Position numbers and translations under genes: made by a program. A stretch of 64,000 nt of DNA from Cyclobacteriaceae bacterium (GTDB taxonomy: Bacteria > Bacteroidota > Bacteroidia > Cytophagales > Cyclobacteriaceae): assembly GCA_016787725.1 (NCBI GenBank), contig JAEUTZ010000011.1, positions 1 to 64,000 on the forward strand, read 5' to 3'. The notes beneath the pieces were generated by a model. That model did not search any database, was not told where the DNA came from, and was given only the letters and a program-made list of their open reading frames with translations. This document shows, in pieces, positions 37,256 to 45,179 of the stretch; the first letter of the stretch is position 1, and each line of letters begins with the position of its first letter.

Positions 37256-38170
37256 CTAAAGGCTAGCTTGTACTTTGGTCGAGTCGGCAGGAGTGTCTTT
37301 AGGTTTATAAAGTTCTCCTTCTGGTTTTTTGGGGTTCTCCGGATTGGTGCCTTGGAGGGTAAGCACATAGTTGGAAACATTTTGCATTTTTTCAGGACTG
37401 ATAAACCCTTCCCAGGCAATCATATTCGTGCCTTGTACTCCATGCCGCACTACCTTAAAGATGTCCTGAATGGAACCTCCGTGTTTCCAGTACTCATCCG
37501 TTAGGTTAGGTCCAATATCGCCTCCGCCATCCTTACGATGGCAGGAAGCACAGTTGTTTAAAAAGGTGGACTTCCCATCGGCCAGCGCGGTGGCGTCCGT
37601 TAGAAGTTGAACATTGGTTTCATCGATGGCAGCCACCGGGTTGGAAGCCTTCAGTTTACGGGCTTGCTCTTCAGCCAGAGTAAGTTCCTGCTGGTATTCC
37701 TGCAAAGGTAGAGGTAAGGTGTCCGATAAGTGATAGAATATTAGATAAACAACGGAAAATACGATGGTCCCATAAAATAACCACTTCCACCACGGAGGCA
37801 GGTGATTGTCCAATTCGCGAATGCCGTCATAGTTGTGATCGAGCATAATGTCGCCCTCCTTTTCTACGGGAACAAAGTCATTTGATTCACTCCAGAGTTT
37901 TGCCCACAAAGAAGGCTCTTCCTTATAAGGTATACCCAACTTCTCTGAGCGCTCGCGTGTGGCCTGCTTTACCATGAAGTTCAGTACCTGCAACATGTAC
38001 ACGGCCACAAACAAGACGAGTATAACGACTACGAAAATGAACCCAACCACAACGTAAAAGGTAATCATTGGATCATCCCAAAGGGAAGCCGGAACCGGTT
38101 CAATTGGTTGAGCATAACCAATCGTTACAACGCTGATTAGCAGTGTGAGAATTGAAAGTATCTTTTTCAT
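37256..38170 (-). CDS. ccoP: cbb3 cytochrome c oxidase subunit CcoP, single-heme form
   Basis: A 304-residue membrane-bound cytochrome c of the cbb3 oxidase. It has an N-terminal signal-like helix, a membrane helix at about 31-53, a second at about 128-146 (WWKWLFYGTIVFSVVYLIFYHL), and one cytochrome c domain with CASCHRKDGGGDIGPNL near residue 207 and an axial methionine probably in GTNMIAWEG. Classical CcoP has two c-type hemes; only one CxxCH is visible here. It delivers electrons to the catalytic subunit and follows ccoQ by five bases. Confidence 0.93.
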   Translation of the reverse strand: MKKILSILTLLISVVTIGYAQPIEPVPASLWDDPMITFYVVVGFIFVVVILVLFVAVYMLQVLNFMVKQATRERSEKLGIPYKEEPSLWAKLWSESNDFVPVEKEGDIMLDHNYDGIRELDNHLPPWWKWLFYGTIVFSVVYLIFYHLSDTLPLPLQEYQQELTLAEEQARKLKASNPVAAIDETNVQLLTDATALADGKSTFLNNCASCHRKDGGGDIGPNLTDEYWKHGGSIQDIFKVVRHGVQGTNMIAWEGFISPEKMQNVSNYVLTLQGTNPENPKKPEGELYKPKDTPADSTKVQASL

Positions 38171-38175
38171 AGCAA

Positions 38176-38373
38176 TTATCGATTTAAGGGTTCAGCTTCC
38201 TGATTGTGTTCCGATCCATCCTGAAGAGGTTTCTTACTCATCTCCTGGATAAATGTTTTGTCGGCTGTAAATACCCACCACAGCAATACCAAAAAGAAAA
38301 TAAAGAAAATGAGAAAGGAGATCACCGGCCAGATGGCAACCTGATCAATACCTTGAAGTACATTTTTATACAT
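38176..38373 (-). CDS. ccoQ: cbb3 oxidase small subunit CcoQ
   Basis: A 65-residue protein with one membrane helix (about 16-35, SFLIFFIFFLVLLWWVFT) and a charged tail, the form of CcoQ, which stabilises the cbb3 complex. It lies 11 bases after ccoNO and five before ccoP. Confidence 0.85.
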   Translation of the reverse strand: MYKNVLQGIDQVAIWPVISFLIFFIFFLVLLWWVFTADKTFIQEMSKKPLQDGSEHNQEAEPLNR

Positions 38374-38384
38374 AACGAATCGGA

Positions 38385-40514
38385 TTATTGATTTGCAGTT
38401 GCCGACTTAATATCAACTCCCAGGCGCTGTAAATAAGCAATCAATGCAATAATTTCGGCATCCGGGCTGGTTTCGAGACCTTCCATTTGCAAGCCTTCAA
38501 CAATCCGGTTTGCTTGTTTATCAAGATCTTCATTTGCGCGTACTTCATATCCCTCTTCGTAGGGTACGCCAATGGTACGAAGGGCACTAATCTTTCCGGC
38601 TGTCAATTCCTTATCAATAAATTGGTCATAGAGCCATGGATAGGCGGGCATAATCGAACCCGTACTTACTTCGCCTGGAGTTAACATATGGCGGTAGTGC
38701 CAGCTATCGGCATATTTGCCGCCCGTGCGATGTAAATCCGGACCCGTACGTTTTGAACCCCAGAGGAACGGATGATCATACACATATTCTCCTGCTTTCG
38801 AATACTCGCCCCCTTTGGGGTCATAGCGCTGCACTTCTGAACGGAATGGCCGGATCATTTGTGAGTGACAACTCACACAGCCTTCCCTAATGTAAATATC
38901 GCGACCATGAAGTTCGAGAGGGGTGTAAGGTTTTACGCTGGCAATAGTAGGAACATTAGATTTGATGAGGAACGTAGGTACCAGTTCGATAATACCACCT
39001 ATCAAAATGGCTACCAATGCCAAGACGGTAAACAGAATGGGCTTGGCTTCCAGAATGTGGTGCCAGTACCCACCGGAATGTGCCACCTTTACCATGGGTG
39101 AAACTTCGGCCTCCTCGTTGGCCATAAATTTACCGGCCGCTGCGGTCTTCAATAAATTGTAGGTCATGATGAAAACACCTGTTAAATACAGCGTGCCCCC
39201 TACTGCGCGCAACATGTACATGGGTAAAATCTGTGTCGTGGTTTCCAGGAAATTTTGATATTTAAGAAAACCATCGGCTGCAAATTCTTTCCACATTAAG
39301 CTTTGTACCACACCGGATACGTACATGGGCAGCGCATAGAATACAATGCCCAGGGTTCCGATCCAGAAATGTACGTTAGCCAATTTGGCCGAATACAACT
39401 TGGTATTCCACATGCGGGGAATGGCCCAATACAACATTCCAAAAATCAGGAATCCGTTCCAGCCTAAGCCCCCCACGTGTACGTGCGCAACTATCCAGTC
39501 GGTATAGTGCGCGATCGCATTCACATTTTTTAAGGACAACAGCGGGCCTTCCAGTGTAGCCATCCCATACGCGGTTACAGCCACCACCATGAACTTTAAA
39601 ACAGCATCTTCACGCACCCGGTCCCACGCCCCGCGAAGCGTAAACAAACCATTCAACATGCCTCCCCAGGAGGGGGCAATGAGCATAATCGAAAACACGG
39701 TACCCAACGATTGGGCCCAATCAGGTAATGCAGTGTATAGTAAATGGTGCGGACCTGCCCAGATGTAAATAAAGATTAACGACCAGAAGTGGATAATGGA
39801 AAGCCGATAGGAGTACACCGGGCGGTTTGCAGCTTTCGGCAGGAAGTAATACATAATCCCTAAGAAGGGAGTGGTTAAAAAGAAGGCCACGGCATTGTGA
39901 CCATACCACCATTGCACCAAGGCATCCTGTACGCCAGCATACCAGGAGTAACTCTTGAAAAGGGTCACTGGCATTTCAAAAGAATTTACAATGTGCAACA
40001 CCGCAACCGTAACAAACGTAGCGATGTAGAACCAGATGGCAACGTACATGTGCTGCTCCCTCCGCTTAATGATAGTACCGATCATATTGATTCCAAACAC
40101 CACCCAGATGAGCGCAATGGCGATATCGATCGGCCACTCCAATTCCGCATACTCCTTCGAAGTGGTAAGGCCCAATGGCAAGGTGATGGCCGCAGCAAGA
40201 ATGATCAACTGCCAACCCCAAAAGTGAATCCAACTTAGTGTATCATTAAAGAGCCTGGTTTTGAGCAGGCGTTGCATGCTGTAATACACACCGGCAAACA
40301 TGGCGTTGCCAACAAAAGCGAAAATTACCGCATTGGTATGGAGTGGCCGGATCCGGCCAAAAGAGGTGTATGGCAGGTCAAAATTGAATAATGGATAGAA
40401 GAGTTGAATGGCAGCGAGCAAGCCGACTGTCATTCCCACAATGCCAAAGATGACTGTGGCGATAATAAAAGCTTTGACAATTTTGTTGTCGTAATAGATT
40501 TTCTCGAGTTGCAT
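38385..40514 (-). CDS. ccoNO: Fused cbb3 cytochrome c oxidase subunits I and II (CcoNO)
   Basis: A 709-residue fusion. Residues 1 to about 480 are CcoN, the heme-copper subunit that reduces oxygen, with about 12 helices and conserved histidines in GRIRPLHTNAV, QWWYGHNAVAFF, GPHHLLYTALP and HYTDWIVAHVHVGGLGWNG. After a further helix (about 490-512) follows CcoO, a monoheme cytochrome c with CVSCHSQMIRPF near 545 and the family segments GSKRTGPDLHR and MPAYPWL. In Proteobacteria these are two genes; the fusion is usual in Bacteroidota. It is the first gene of its operon and has an FNR-type palindrome 90 bases ahead. Confidence 0.96.
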   Translation of the reverse strand: MQLEKIYYDNKIVKAFIIATVIFGIVGMTVGLLAAIQLFYPLFNFDLPYTSFGRIRPLHTNAVIFAFVGNAMFAGVYYSMQRLLKTRLFNDTLSWIHFWGWQLIILAAAITLPLGLTTSKEYAELEWPIDIAIALIWVVFGINMIGTIIKRREQHMYVAIWFYIATFVTVAVLHIVNSFEMPVTLFKSYSWYAGVQDALVQWWYGHNAVAFFLTTPFLGIMYYFLPKAANRPVYSYRLSIIHFWSLIFIYIWAGPHHLLYTALPDWAQSLGTVFSIMLIAPSWGGMLNGLFTLRGAWDRVREDAVLKFMVVAVTAYGMATLEGPLLSLKNVNAIAHYTDWIVAHVHVGGLGWNGFLIFGMLYWAIPRMWNTKLYSAKLANVHFWIGTLGIVFYALPMYVSGVVQSLMWKEFAADGFLKYQNFLETTTQILPMYMLRAVGGTLYLTGVFIMTYNLLKTAAAGKFMANEEAEVSPMVKVAHSGGYWHHILEAKPILFTVLALVAILIGGIIELVPTFLIKSNVPTIASVKPYTPLELHGRDIYIREGCVSCHSQMIRPFRSEVQRYDPKGGEYSKAGEYVYDHPFLWGSKRTGPDLHRTGGKYADSWHYRHMLTPGEVSTGSIMPAYPWLYDQFIDKELTAGKISALRTIGVPYEEGYEVRANEDLDKQANRIVEGLQMEGLETSPDAEIIALIAYLQRLGVDIKSATANQ

Positions 40515-40597
40515 GATGGGCCCAGGTTTAGTCTGTTTACAAGCTTAAAAGTAGAATGGACTGATTTTGGGGTATATGATTGGAGTTAGCGAAAAAG

Positions 40598-40611
40598 ATG
40601 ATTTTTATCAT
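40598..40611 (-). promoter_or_regulatory. FNR/CRP-type palindrome ahead of ccoNO
   Basis: The sequence is ATGAT-TTTT-ATCAT, a perfect inverted repeat with the TGAT-N4-ATCA core of FNR-family sites. Its centre is 90 bases ahead of the ccoNO start. A TATACC box on the minus strand at 40571-40576 would place the start of transcription about 41 bases from the centre, the usual distance for activation by this family. Confidence 0.6.
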
Positions 40612-40806
40612 AAAATTTAGGGGGGTGCCCTACATGGCAATGAATTTGCACGGGACTGCCTAGGGTATTACATCAAAAAATACGATCCTACCACCTTAAA
40701 CTCAATCAATGCTTTAATCAATACAAGCAAGGCACAGATTGATTTGCAGTTACCCCTTGTTGACAAGTAGGTGGATAAGTTGTGTGAATCTTTTTAATCG
40801 AATTTT
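40612..40806. other. Non-coding stretch upstream of the FNR-type site
   Basis: I see no convincing gene, RNA family or repeat in these bases; only very short open frames occur. Together with 40515-41139 it forms the largest gap in the window. Confidence 0.5.
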
Positions 40807-40836
40807 TTGTGTAGTTATATCCAACAAGTATCTTCA
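40807..40836 (+). promoter_or_regulatory. Possible promoter for a short transcript
   Basis: TTG at 40807-40809 and TATCTTCA at 40829-40836 are exactly 19 bases apart, the Bacteroidetes -33/-7 spacing. The -7 box differs from TAnnTTTG at its last two bases. A transcript from here would run into the terminator at 41075-41118. Confidence 0.4.
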
Positions 40837-40907
40837 TATCACTAAGTTGATTTTCTGACAGGGTAATCGACTGGCTCCGAAAAACAAACAATTATTTTCT
40901 ACGGAAA

Positions 40908-41006
40908 ATGGTTACAAAAAAGCGGAGTTGGAAGATTGTTTCAGCGGCCAGCTCTCTTCGGAAAGTGGGTCCTGAGAAGAAGTTGAGAACGGTTGTTGTG
41001 AAATAA
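40908..41006 (+). CDS. Possible small basic protein, 32 residues
   Basis: An ATG-started frame of 32 codons ending in TAA. The peptide begins MVTKKRSWKIVS and is rich in lysine and arginine (11 of 32, one or two acidic residues), with no membrane segment, which would suit nucleic-acid or ribosome binding. It lies between a candidate promoter (40807-40836) and a strong plus-strand terminator (41075-41118), and no other gene explains that terminator. The AT-rich leader fits the phylum but shows no Shine-Dalgarno. A frame this short can occur by chance, so the transcript may instead be a non-coding RNA. I do not recognise a family. Confidence 0.3.
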   Translation: MVTKKRSWKIVSAASSLRKVGPEKKLRTVVVK

Positions 41007-41063
41007 CCGGGGCAGATTTTACCAGGTTAAAAAGCAGTTTAGGATTGTACATCAGCTCCGGTT
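41005..41063 (+). other. Potential RNA helix in the short transcript
   Basis: Bases 41005-41013 (AACCGGGGC) can pair with 41055-41063 (GCTCCGGTT) in nine pairs including one G-U, enclosing a smaller hairpin TTTTA/TAAAA around 41018-41033. It begins at the stop codon of the 32-codon frame. Confidence 0.4.
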
Positions 41064-41074
41064 GGTATGCAATG

Positions 41075-41118
41075 AAACGGGGAAGTCAAGTAAAATTGAT
41101 CTTCCCCGTTTTTATTTT
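41075..41118 (+). terminator. Strong plus-strand terminator without an annotated gene ahead
   Basis: An 11-pair perfect stem (41075-41085 with 41101-41111, core ACGGGGAAG/CTTCCCCGT) with a 15-base loop is followed by TTATTTTTT. On the minus strand the run after the stem is only three T, so it serves plus-strand transcription best, though it may also stop the DUF4288 gene that ends at 41140. Confidence 0.75.
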
Positions 41119-41139
41119 TTCAAGTACTTTCTAATGGCT

Positions 41140-41499
41140 TTAACTCATTCGCAAATTTTCAGTCTGTCGAACCAGGTTGAGCGATTTTGTCGAATTGCAT
41201 TTAAGCATTTCCATGTATTTATGGGCATCCGCAGGCTCAATCCTACTTGCGCTAATTTGAGCCCCATCTTCAAACGCATCTACTTTACAAATATCTGCCA
41301 CTCCTACAAATCGCCATTCTAACAGAAAGCCCTTTTGTTCTACTTCAATTTGTTCCAGCCACCCCACTACCCAGGCTTTCTCAACCGCCCATCCCACTTC
41401 ATCTGCGTGAATCAATCGTAACTGCTCATCAAACTGCGGTACTCCGTTGCTGTCCTTCCGCAGAATCTGAAATACCAATTTAGCAAGGTACCAGTTCAT
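41140..41499 (-). CDS. DUF4288-like protein
   Basis: A 119-residue cytoplasmic protein that starts MNWYLAKLVFQIL and continues FDEQLRLIHADEVGWAVEKA, the pattern of DUF4288, a small family of unknown function. The start at 41499 gives this normal family N-terminus; an in-frame ATG at 41550 would add 17 residues of unlike sequence. It lies downstream of the LiaF-like gene on the same strand. Confidence 0.65.
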   Translation of the reverse strand: MNWYLAKLVFQILRKDSNGVPQFDEQLRLIHADEVGWAVEKAWVVGWLEQIEVEQKGFLLEWRFVGVADICKVDAFEDGAQISASRIEPADAHKYMEMLKCNSTKSLNLVRQTENLRMS

Positions 41500-41560
41500 G
41501 GTTTGCAAATTTGTCGCTGGCACCAGGATTAAGGATCCAAGGACCCGCAACGGTAAATAG

Positions 41561-42286
41561 TTAGCTATAACTTTTGATTTCTACCCCTCCAAACATCACA
41601 AAGCCCGTAACAATCAACTTCTTACCGGAGGGCGGGCCTTGAGGTGTACTGCGTTTATCATCAAACCCACCAAGAATGGCAGTAATATCAGATTTTATTT
41701 CCCAGTTGGCAGGCACTACCATTTTAACCCCGCCAAAAAGTTGAACCACATCAATCACCACGGTGCCTTCAATGTCGGCCTGCGTCAAATCCAGGTCGGT
41801 GCCACCGAAAATACAGGTACTCTCGCCACCTTTGAATTTTTTCGAAAAGACCTTTTTCTTGGTGCCCCCAAATACAGTCGTGATATCGAAATAATCTTCA
41901 CCGCCCTCATCCATACTCACTAGGCCATCTCCGGAAACCGATTTGCGTGCTTCCCGCGAAGGACCCCACAAGGCCCTGCCAACGATATATGCGCCTACGA
42001 CTATAATTCCCACTGGAAATGCATACCGGTCAATGTCATAAGGAAAGCCGGGGATATCATCGATGAGAAAAAACGTACCAATCAAGATCAAGACAAGCCA
42101 ACCAATACCTTCGAACTTTCGGTTGATACCAAAGATTAGTCCGATACCAATGAGCAAGGTCTTCCATGAAAATAGCCAATGTGGAAAGTAGAGTAAATCC
42201 ATTCGGTCCAATAGAAGAATACTGCCGATGATCAGGATGATGGCCCCTACCCAGAGGCTGCTACTTAATTTTTTGTTCGTGCTCAT
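41561..42286 (-). CDS. LiaF-like membrane protein (DUF5668 domain)
   Basis: A 241-residue protein with an N-terminal block of four hydrophobic segments (about 10-105, including LWVGAIILIIGSILLLDRMDLL and FFLIDDIPGF) of the LiaF transmembrane type. A C-terminal beta-repeat domain follows (ITTVFGGTKKKVFSK, CIFGGTDLDLTQADI, QLFGGVKMVVPANWEI, AILGGFDDKR, VMFGGVEIKS). LiaF in Bacillus restrains a cell-envelope stress kinase; no two-component genes are beside it here, so its role is open. A possible -7 box lies at 42308-42315. Confidence 0.85.
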   Translation of the reverse strand: MSTNKKLSSSLWVGAIILIIGSILLLDRMDLLYFPHWLFSWKTLLIGIGLIFGINRKFEGIGWLVLILIGTFFLIDDIPGFPYDIDRYAFPVGIIVVGAYIVGRALWGPSREARKSVSGDGLVSMDEGGEDYFDITTVFGGTKKKVFSKKFKGGESTCIFGGTDLDLTQADIEGTVVIDVVQLFGGVKMVVPANWEIKSDITAILGGFDDKRSTPQGPPSGKKLIVTGFVMFGGVEIKSYS

Positions 42287-42307
42287 AATTAATTGCTTTT
42301 ATTTACC

Positions 42308-42315
42308 CAAAGTAA
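42308..42315 (-). promoter_or_regulatory. Possible promoter box for the LiaF-like gene
   Basis: Minus-strand TTACTTTG resembles the TAnnTTTG -7 box with a one-base shorter core. It lies 22 bases ahead of the start codon; no -33 TTG is clear. Confidence 0.3.
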
Positions 42316-42374
42316 CGGGGTAAAATTGCGGTAGGTTAAACCATTCAGGCATGCAGCTGCAAAATGTCGGTGAA

Positions 42375-42393
42375 ACCCGGATTTATTCCGGGT
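42375..42393. repeat. Perfect 7-pair hairpin in the gap upstream of the LiaF-like gene
   Basis: ACCCGGA (42375-42381) and TCCGGGT (42387-42393) flank a five-base loop. It lies between the DUF4382 terminator and the LiaF-like gene, lacks a T tract, and could be an operator or a second stop signal. Confidence 0.45.
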
Positions 42394-42417
42394 GAAAATG
42401 GCAAGTCTGTAAACAAA

Positions 42418-42445
42418 AAAAGGATGGTGGGTACACCATCCTTTT
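42418..42445 (-). terminator. Terminator after the DUF4382 gene
   Basis: A 12-pair perfect stem (AAAAGGATGGTG/CACCATCCTTTT) with a four-base loop, followed on the minus strand by TTT-G-TTT. It lies 20 bases after the stop codon. Confidence 0.88.
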
Positions 42446-42465
42446 AAAGACTACTTCAGCGAATG

Positions 42466-43245
42466 TTACTCCTCAACAACAGTTACCGCCCCCATGGATG
42501 TCACAATCCCCGTAATAACAACCACTCCATCAATATCATCAATCAGATAGCCGGTGGCGGGTTGAAAGGATACCTTGTATGTTCCGGCCGGAACACCCTT
42601 AATCATGAACTTGCCGAGTTCATTTGCAAAAGTAGTACCTACGGTATCCGATTCATGGATTGCATAAACCGCAGGTGTGGCCTCTGGTATCGATACGGTA
42701 CCTTCAATGGCTCCGCTCGTGGCTTCCGTTATAGCGCGTATTACCGGCTTTACTACATAAGGACGATTGCCATGCTTTACTATGGAGCGTGCCACATCAA
42801 AATCCAATAGAATACTATAAGTAATTCCTTCAGTTAAAGTTGTTTGCACATTCAGCTTCAATCCCGATTGTTGGCCACTCGGAACTTTAAGGTCAGATAT
42901 CTGATTATCCACTTTGATGGTGTTATTATTCCCCAAAACCAATCGGATCTGGGAAACCCGGCCGGCCGGGAGTTCAATAGAACCCAATAGAGTATCCAGT
43001 CCATTCGTCAATTTCAGTAGATTATAAACTCCCTGATTGATCTCCAGCGATTGCCAGCCGGTTGACTGCTCACCTTCATTGACGTGAATTTGCACATCCT
43101 GAATGTCAACATTCACCTCCTGATAATCCCCGGGTGCATCGGTTAAACGAACCTCCAATTTCGCAAGCTGGTCGTTATCAGAACATGAAACTAACCCTGT
43201 TGATATCAAAACCAATCCGGCAAAGTAAATTTTCGTCATTCTCAT
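42466..43245 (-). CDS. DUF4382 lipoprotein
   Basis: A 259-residue lipoprotein (signal with lipobox LVSC near residue 21) whose main part (about 27-160, KLEVRLTDAPGDYQEVNVDIQDVQIH) is the DUF4382 domain, a beta-sandwich of unknown function found in the envelope of many bacteria. A carboxypeptidase-regulatory-like sandwich follows (GAIEGTVSIPEATP...GKFMIKGVPAGTYKVSF). It is a surface or periplasmic binding protein at most; no catalytic site is visible. A good promoter lies ahead at 43265-43297 and a terminator behind, so it is a single-gene unit. Confidence 0.88.
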   Translation of the reverse strand: MRMTKIYFAGLVLISTGLVSCSDNDQLAKLEVRLTDAPGDYQEVNVDIQDVQIHVNEGEQSTGWQSLEINQGVYNLLKLTNGLDTLLGSIELPAGRVSQIRLVLGNNNTIKVDNQISDLKVPSGQQSGLKLNVQTTLTEGITYSILLDFDVARSIVKHGNRPYVVKPVIRAITEATSGAIEGTVSIPEATPAVYAIHESDTVGTTFANELGKFMIKGVPAGTYKVSFQPATGYLIDDIDGVVVITGIVTSMGAVTVVEE

Positions 43246-43264
43246 TGCTTGAAATTTGGAAACT

Positions 43265-43297
43265 CAAACATACATACCTATTAAATATCAGGAGCAA
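43265..43297 (-). promoter_or_regulatory. Promoter for the DUF4382 gene
   Basis: On the minus strand TTG (43297-43295), 22 bases, then TATGTTTG (43272-43265), an exact match to TAnnTTTG. The start codon is 20 bases further on. Confidence 0.55.
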
Positions 43298-43477
43298 TCG
43301 ATTTCACCAGATGGCAAGTTTTTTCTACCAAATGCCTTTAAAAACGATAATCTCTCCGCCTATTTGCTTAGTTGAGAATGAGATTTCCCCAGGTAAGTCA
43401 AACGATGAAGTGCAATAAAATCAGAATTGAATAGGACCCATAATCGAATAGAAAGGAATGCCTAACTAACTTGGTCT

Positions 43478-44026
43478 TTAGATTTTTTGTAGCAACTCTT
43501 CACTCAGAGGCGCAACACTGGAACTGAGATAGGTGACGGTTTTCCCGTCTTCACTCACCAGGTACTTGGCAAAATTCCAGTCGGGCTTTTTACCTGTCCG
43601 GGCTTCCAGCCATTGGTACAACGGATGCTGATCTCCACCCTTCACCGATACTTTCTCGAACATCTGAAACTTAACGCCATAGTTTTTTTCACAAAAGGCT
43701 GCGATCTCTTCATTTGTTCCAGGCTCTTGCCATAAAAAATTATTGGCCGGAAATCCGAGTACGGTAACTTTATCCCCGAATTGCTCGTGCAGTTTTTCAA
43801 GTCCTGCATACTGCGGGGTCTTGCCACATTTCGAGGCGGTATTTACAATCAACAGCTTATTACCCTTGAATTGCTGAAAGTCTATTTCCCGCCCCTCCAG
43901 ACTCTTAACTTTGAATTCATAAATCGACTCGGCCAAGGGGCCTTGCTTTGCTTTGGAAAGTTTGTTGGACAAAAACGCACTAATCCCCATAGCCATAATA
44001 ATTAAAAATATCAATCCCTTCTTCAT
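43478..44026 (-). CDS. Glutathione peroxidase-family thiol peroxidase, copy 1
   Basis: A 182-residue GPx-family enzyme with a membrane-anchor or signal segment at residues 4-20. The peroxidatic cysteine is in NTASKCGKT, with the rest of the tetrad as Gln (NFLWQEPG) and Trp-Asn (DWNFAKYL). A second cysteine in AAFCEKNYGV is placed like the resolving cysteine of BtuE-type, thioredoxin-dependent enzymes, so glutathione is probably not the reductant. It is a close paralogue of the next gene upstream, separated by a hairpin. Confidence 0.92.
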   Translation of the reverse strand: MKKGLIFLIIMAMGISAFLSNKLSKAKQGPLAESIYEFKVKSLEGREIDFQQFKGNKLLIVNTASKCGKTPQYAGLEKLHEQFGDKVTVLGFPANNFLWQEPGTNEEIAAFCEKNYGVKFQMFEKVSVKGGDQHPLYQWLEARTGKKPDWNFAKYLVSEDGKTVTYLSSSVAPLSEELLQKI

Positions 44027-44043
44027 ACGCTATTCATGAAACA

Positions 44044-44068
44044 AGCAGCCCGATCAAATCGGGCTGCT
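44044..44068 (-). terminator. Hairpin between the two peroxidase genes
   Basis: An 11-pair perfect stem (AGCAGCCCGAT/ATCGGGCTGCT) with a three-base loop, followed on the minus strand by TGTTT only. It can act as a partial terminator that lowers expression of the second peroxidase. Confidence 0.6.
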
Positions 44069-44075
44069 GCAACAT

Positions 44076-44570
44076 CTATAAAGATTCTACAATCTGTGGA
44101 TCGAGTGGTTTTACTTTAGAATTGAAAAATTTAACCGTGCCATCCGGTTTCACTAGGTATTTGCAAAAATTCCACGCAGGTTCCTGGCCTGTTTTCTCCT
44201 TCAGGAAAGCATACAGCGGGTGTTGATCCTCCCCTTTAACGGAAATCTTTTCAAACATTTGAAAAGTTACTCCATAGTTGGCTTTACAAAATTCAGCAAT
44301 CTGCAAATTAGTACCCGGTTCCTGGCCTCCAAAGTTGTTGGCTGGAAAGCCCAGGATAGTCACTTTGTCTCCATAGGTTTCATGCAACTTCTGCAACTCC
44401 TCATATTGCGGTGTATACCCACACTTAGAAGCAGTATTAACAATCAGGAGGGTTTTGCCTTTGTAGGCCGTAAAATCAATGGTTTTGCCCTCCAGGCTAT
44501 TGATTTTAAAATCATAAATAGACGGTGCGCTCATCAGAATGGCAGCTAAAAAGGTAATGACAAGTTTCAT
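44076..44570 (-). CDS. Glutathione peroxidase-family thiol peroxidase, copy 2
   Basis: A 164-residue GPx-family enzyme with a short signal-like N-terminus (about 1-17). The tetrad is complete: Cys in NTASKCGYT, Gln in NFGGQEPG, Trp-Asn in AWNFCKYL. The likely resolving cysteine is in AEFCKANYGV. It differs from its neighbour by lacking the longer anchor, so the two may work in different places. It lies 62 bases after the GNAT gene on the same strand. Confidence 0.93.
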   Translation of the reverse strand: MKLVITFLAAILMSAPSIYDFKINSLEGKTIDFTAYKGKTLLIVNTASKCGYTPQYEELQKLHETYGDKVTILGFPANNFGGQEPGTNLQIAEFCKANYGVTFQMFEKISVKGEDQHPLYAFLKEKTGQEPAWNFCKYLVKPDGTVKFFNSKVKPLDPQIVESL

Positions 44571-44632
44571 GAGGTTGTGAGTTTATGTGTTTATTAACAA
44601 TTAAATGCACCAAAATGTTCTGCGTGTTGAAT

Positions 44633-45172
44633 TTACGTCTTTTTTGAATCAGCGGGATTACGCACCCGGAAAATGTAAACCGGATTACCCCGGTATTCCG
44701 TTTGCTTATCAATCATCATACCATTTTTTATCGCCACCCGCTGTGAAGGTAAATTCGATAGGCTAATAATTGAAATCAGGGAACTTGCATACCCCATTTC
44801 AAACGCGATATTTTTACATTTTTGGGCAGCTTCGCTAGCGTACCCCTGATTCCAAAATTGGGGCAAGAGCGAGTAGGCCACTTCCAACTCTTTCTGATCA
44901 TCCACTTCCTGCACCAACAACCCTGCATGCCCCACCAGTAAGCCAGTCGATTTTTCGAGGAGTGCATTCATTCCTCCGCGATCCTCCTTATCGCGCAGCC
45001 ATTGTTTCTCATACCACTGGCTGCATTGGGATTCGGGAGTACTTCTCGTCTCCACCCAATGTTGGGAGGTTCTTGGGTCTTTAAAAAATTCAACCCAGGT
45101 GTTAAAATCGGATTGCTGAATGCTCCGAAAAAGCAGACGCTCGGTTTGTTGGTTGTGGAGAAGGTACTTCAT
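44633..45172 (-). CDS. GNAT acetyltransferase (RimJ/RimL type)
   Basis: A 179-residue acetyltransferase with the RimJ/RimL-like start TERLLFRSIQQSDFNTWVEFF and an acetyl-CoA segment QFWNQGYASEAAQKCKNIAF (usual motif Q/RxxGxG/A is present as NQGYAS). The family modifies protein N-termini or small amines; the target here is unknown. The start at 45172 lies seven bases after the argS stop; longer in-frame starts would run inside argS. Probably co-transcribed with argS. Confidence 0.85.
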   Translation of the reverse strand: MKYLLHNQQTERLLFRSIQQSDFNTWVEFFKDPRTSQHWVETRSTPESQCSQWYEKQWLRDKEDRGGMNALLEKSTGLLVGHAGLLVQEVDDQKELEVAYSLLPQFWNQGYASEAAQKCKNIAFEMGYASSLISIISLSNLPSQRVAIKNGMMIDKQTEYRGNPVYIFRVRNPADSKKT

Positions 45173-45179
45173 CCGGTGC

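Noticed and set aside
41018-41045. Possible signal recognition particle RNA (TTTACCAGGT...GCAG)
   Set aside because: The diagnostic GGAAGGA apical loop and the long paired stem of the SRP RNA are missing.
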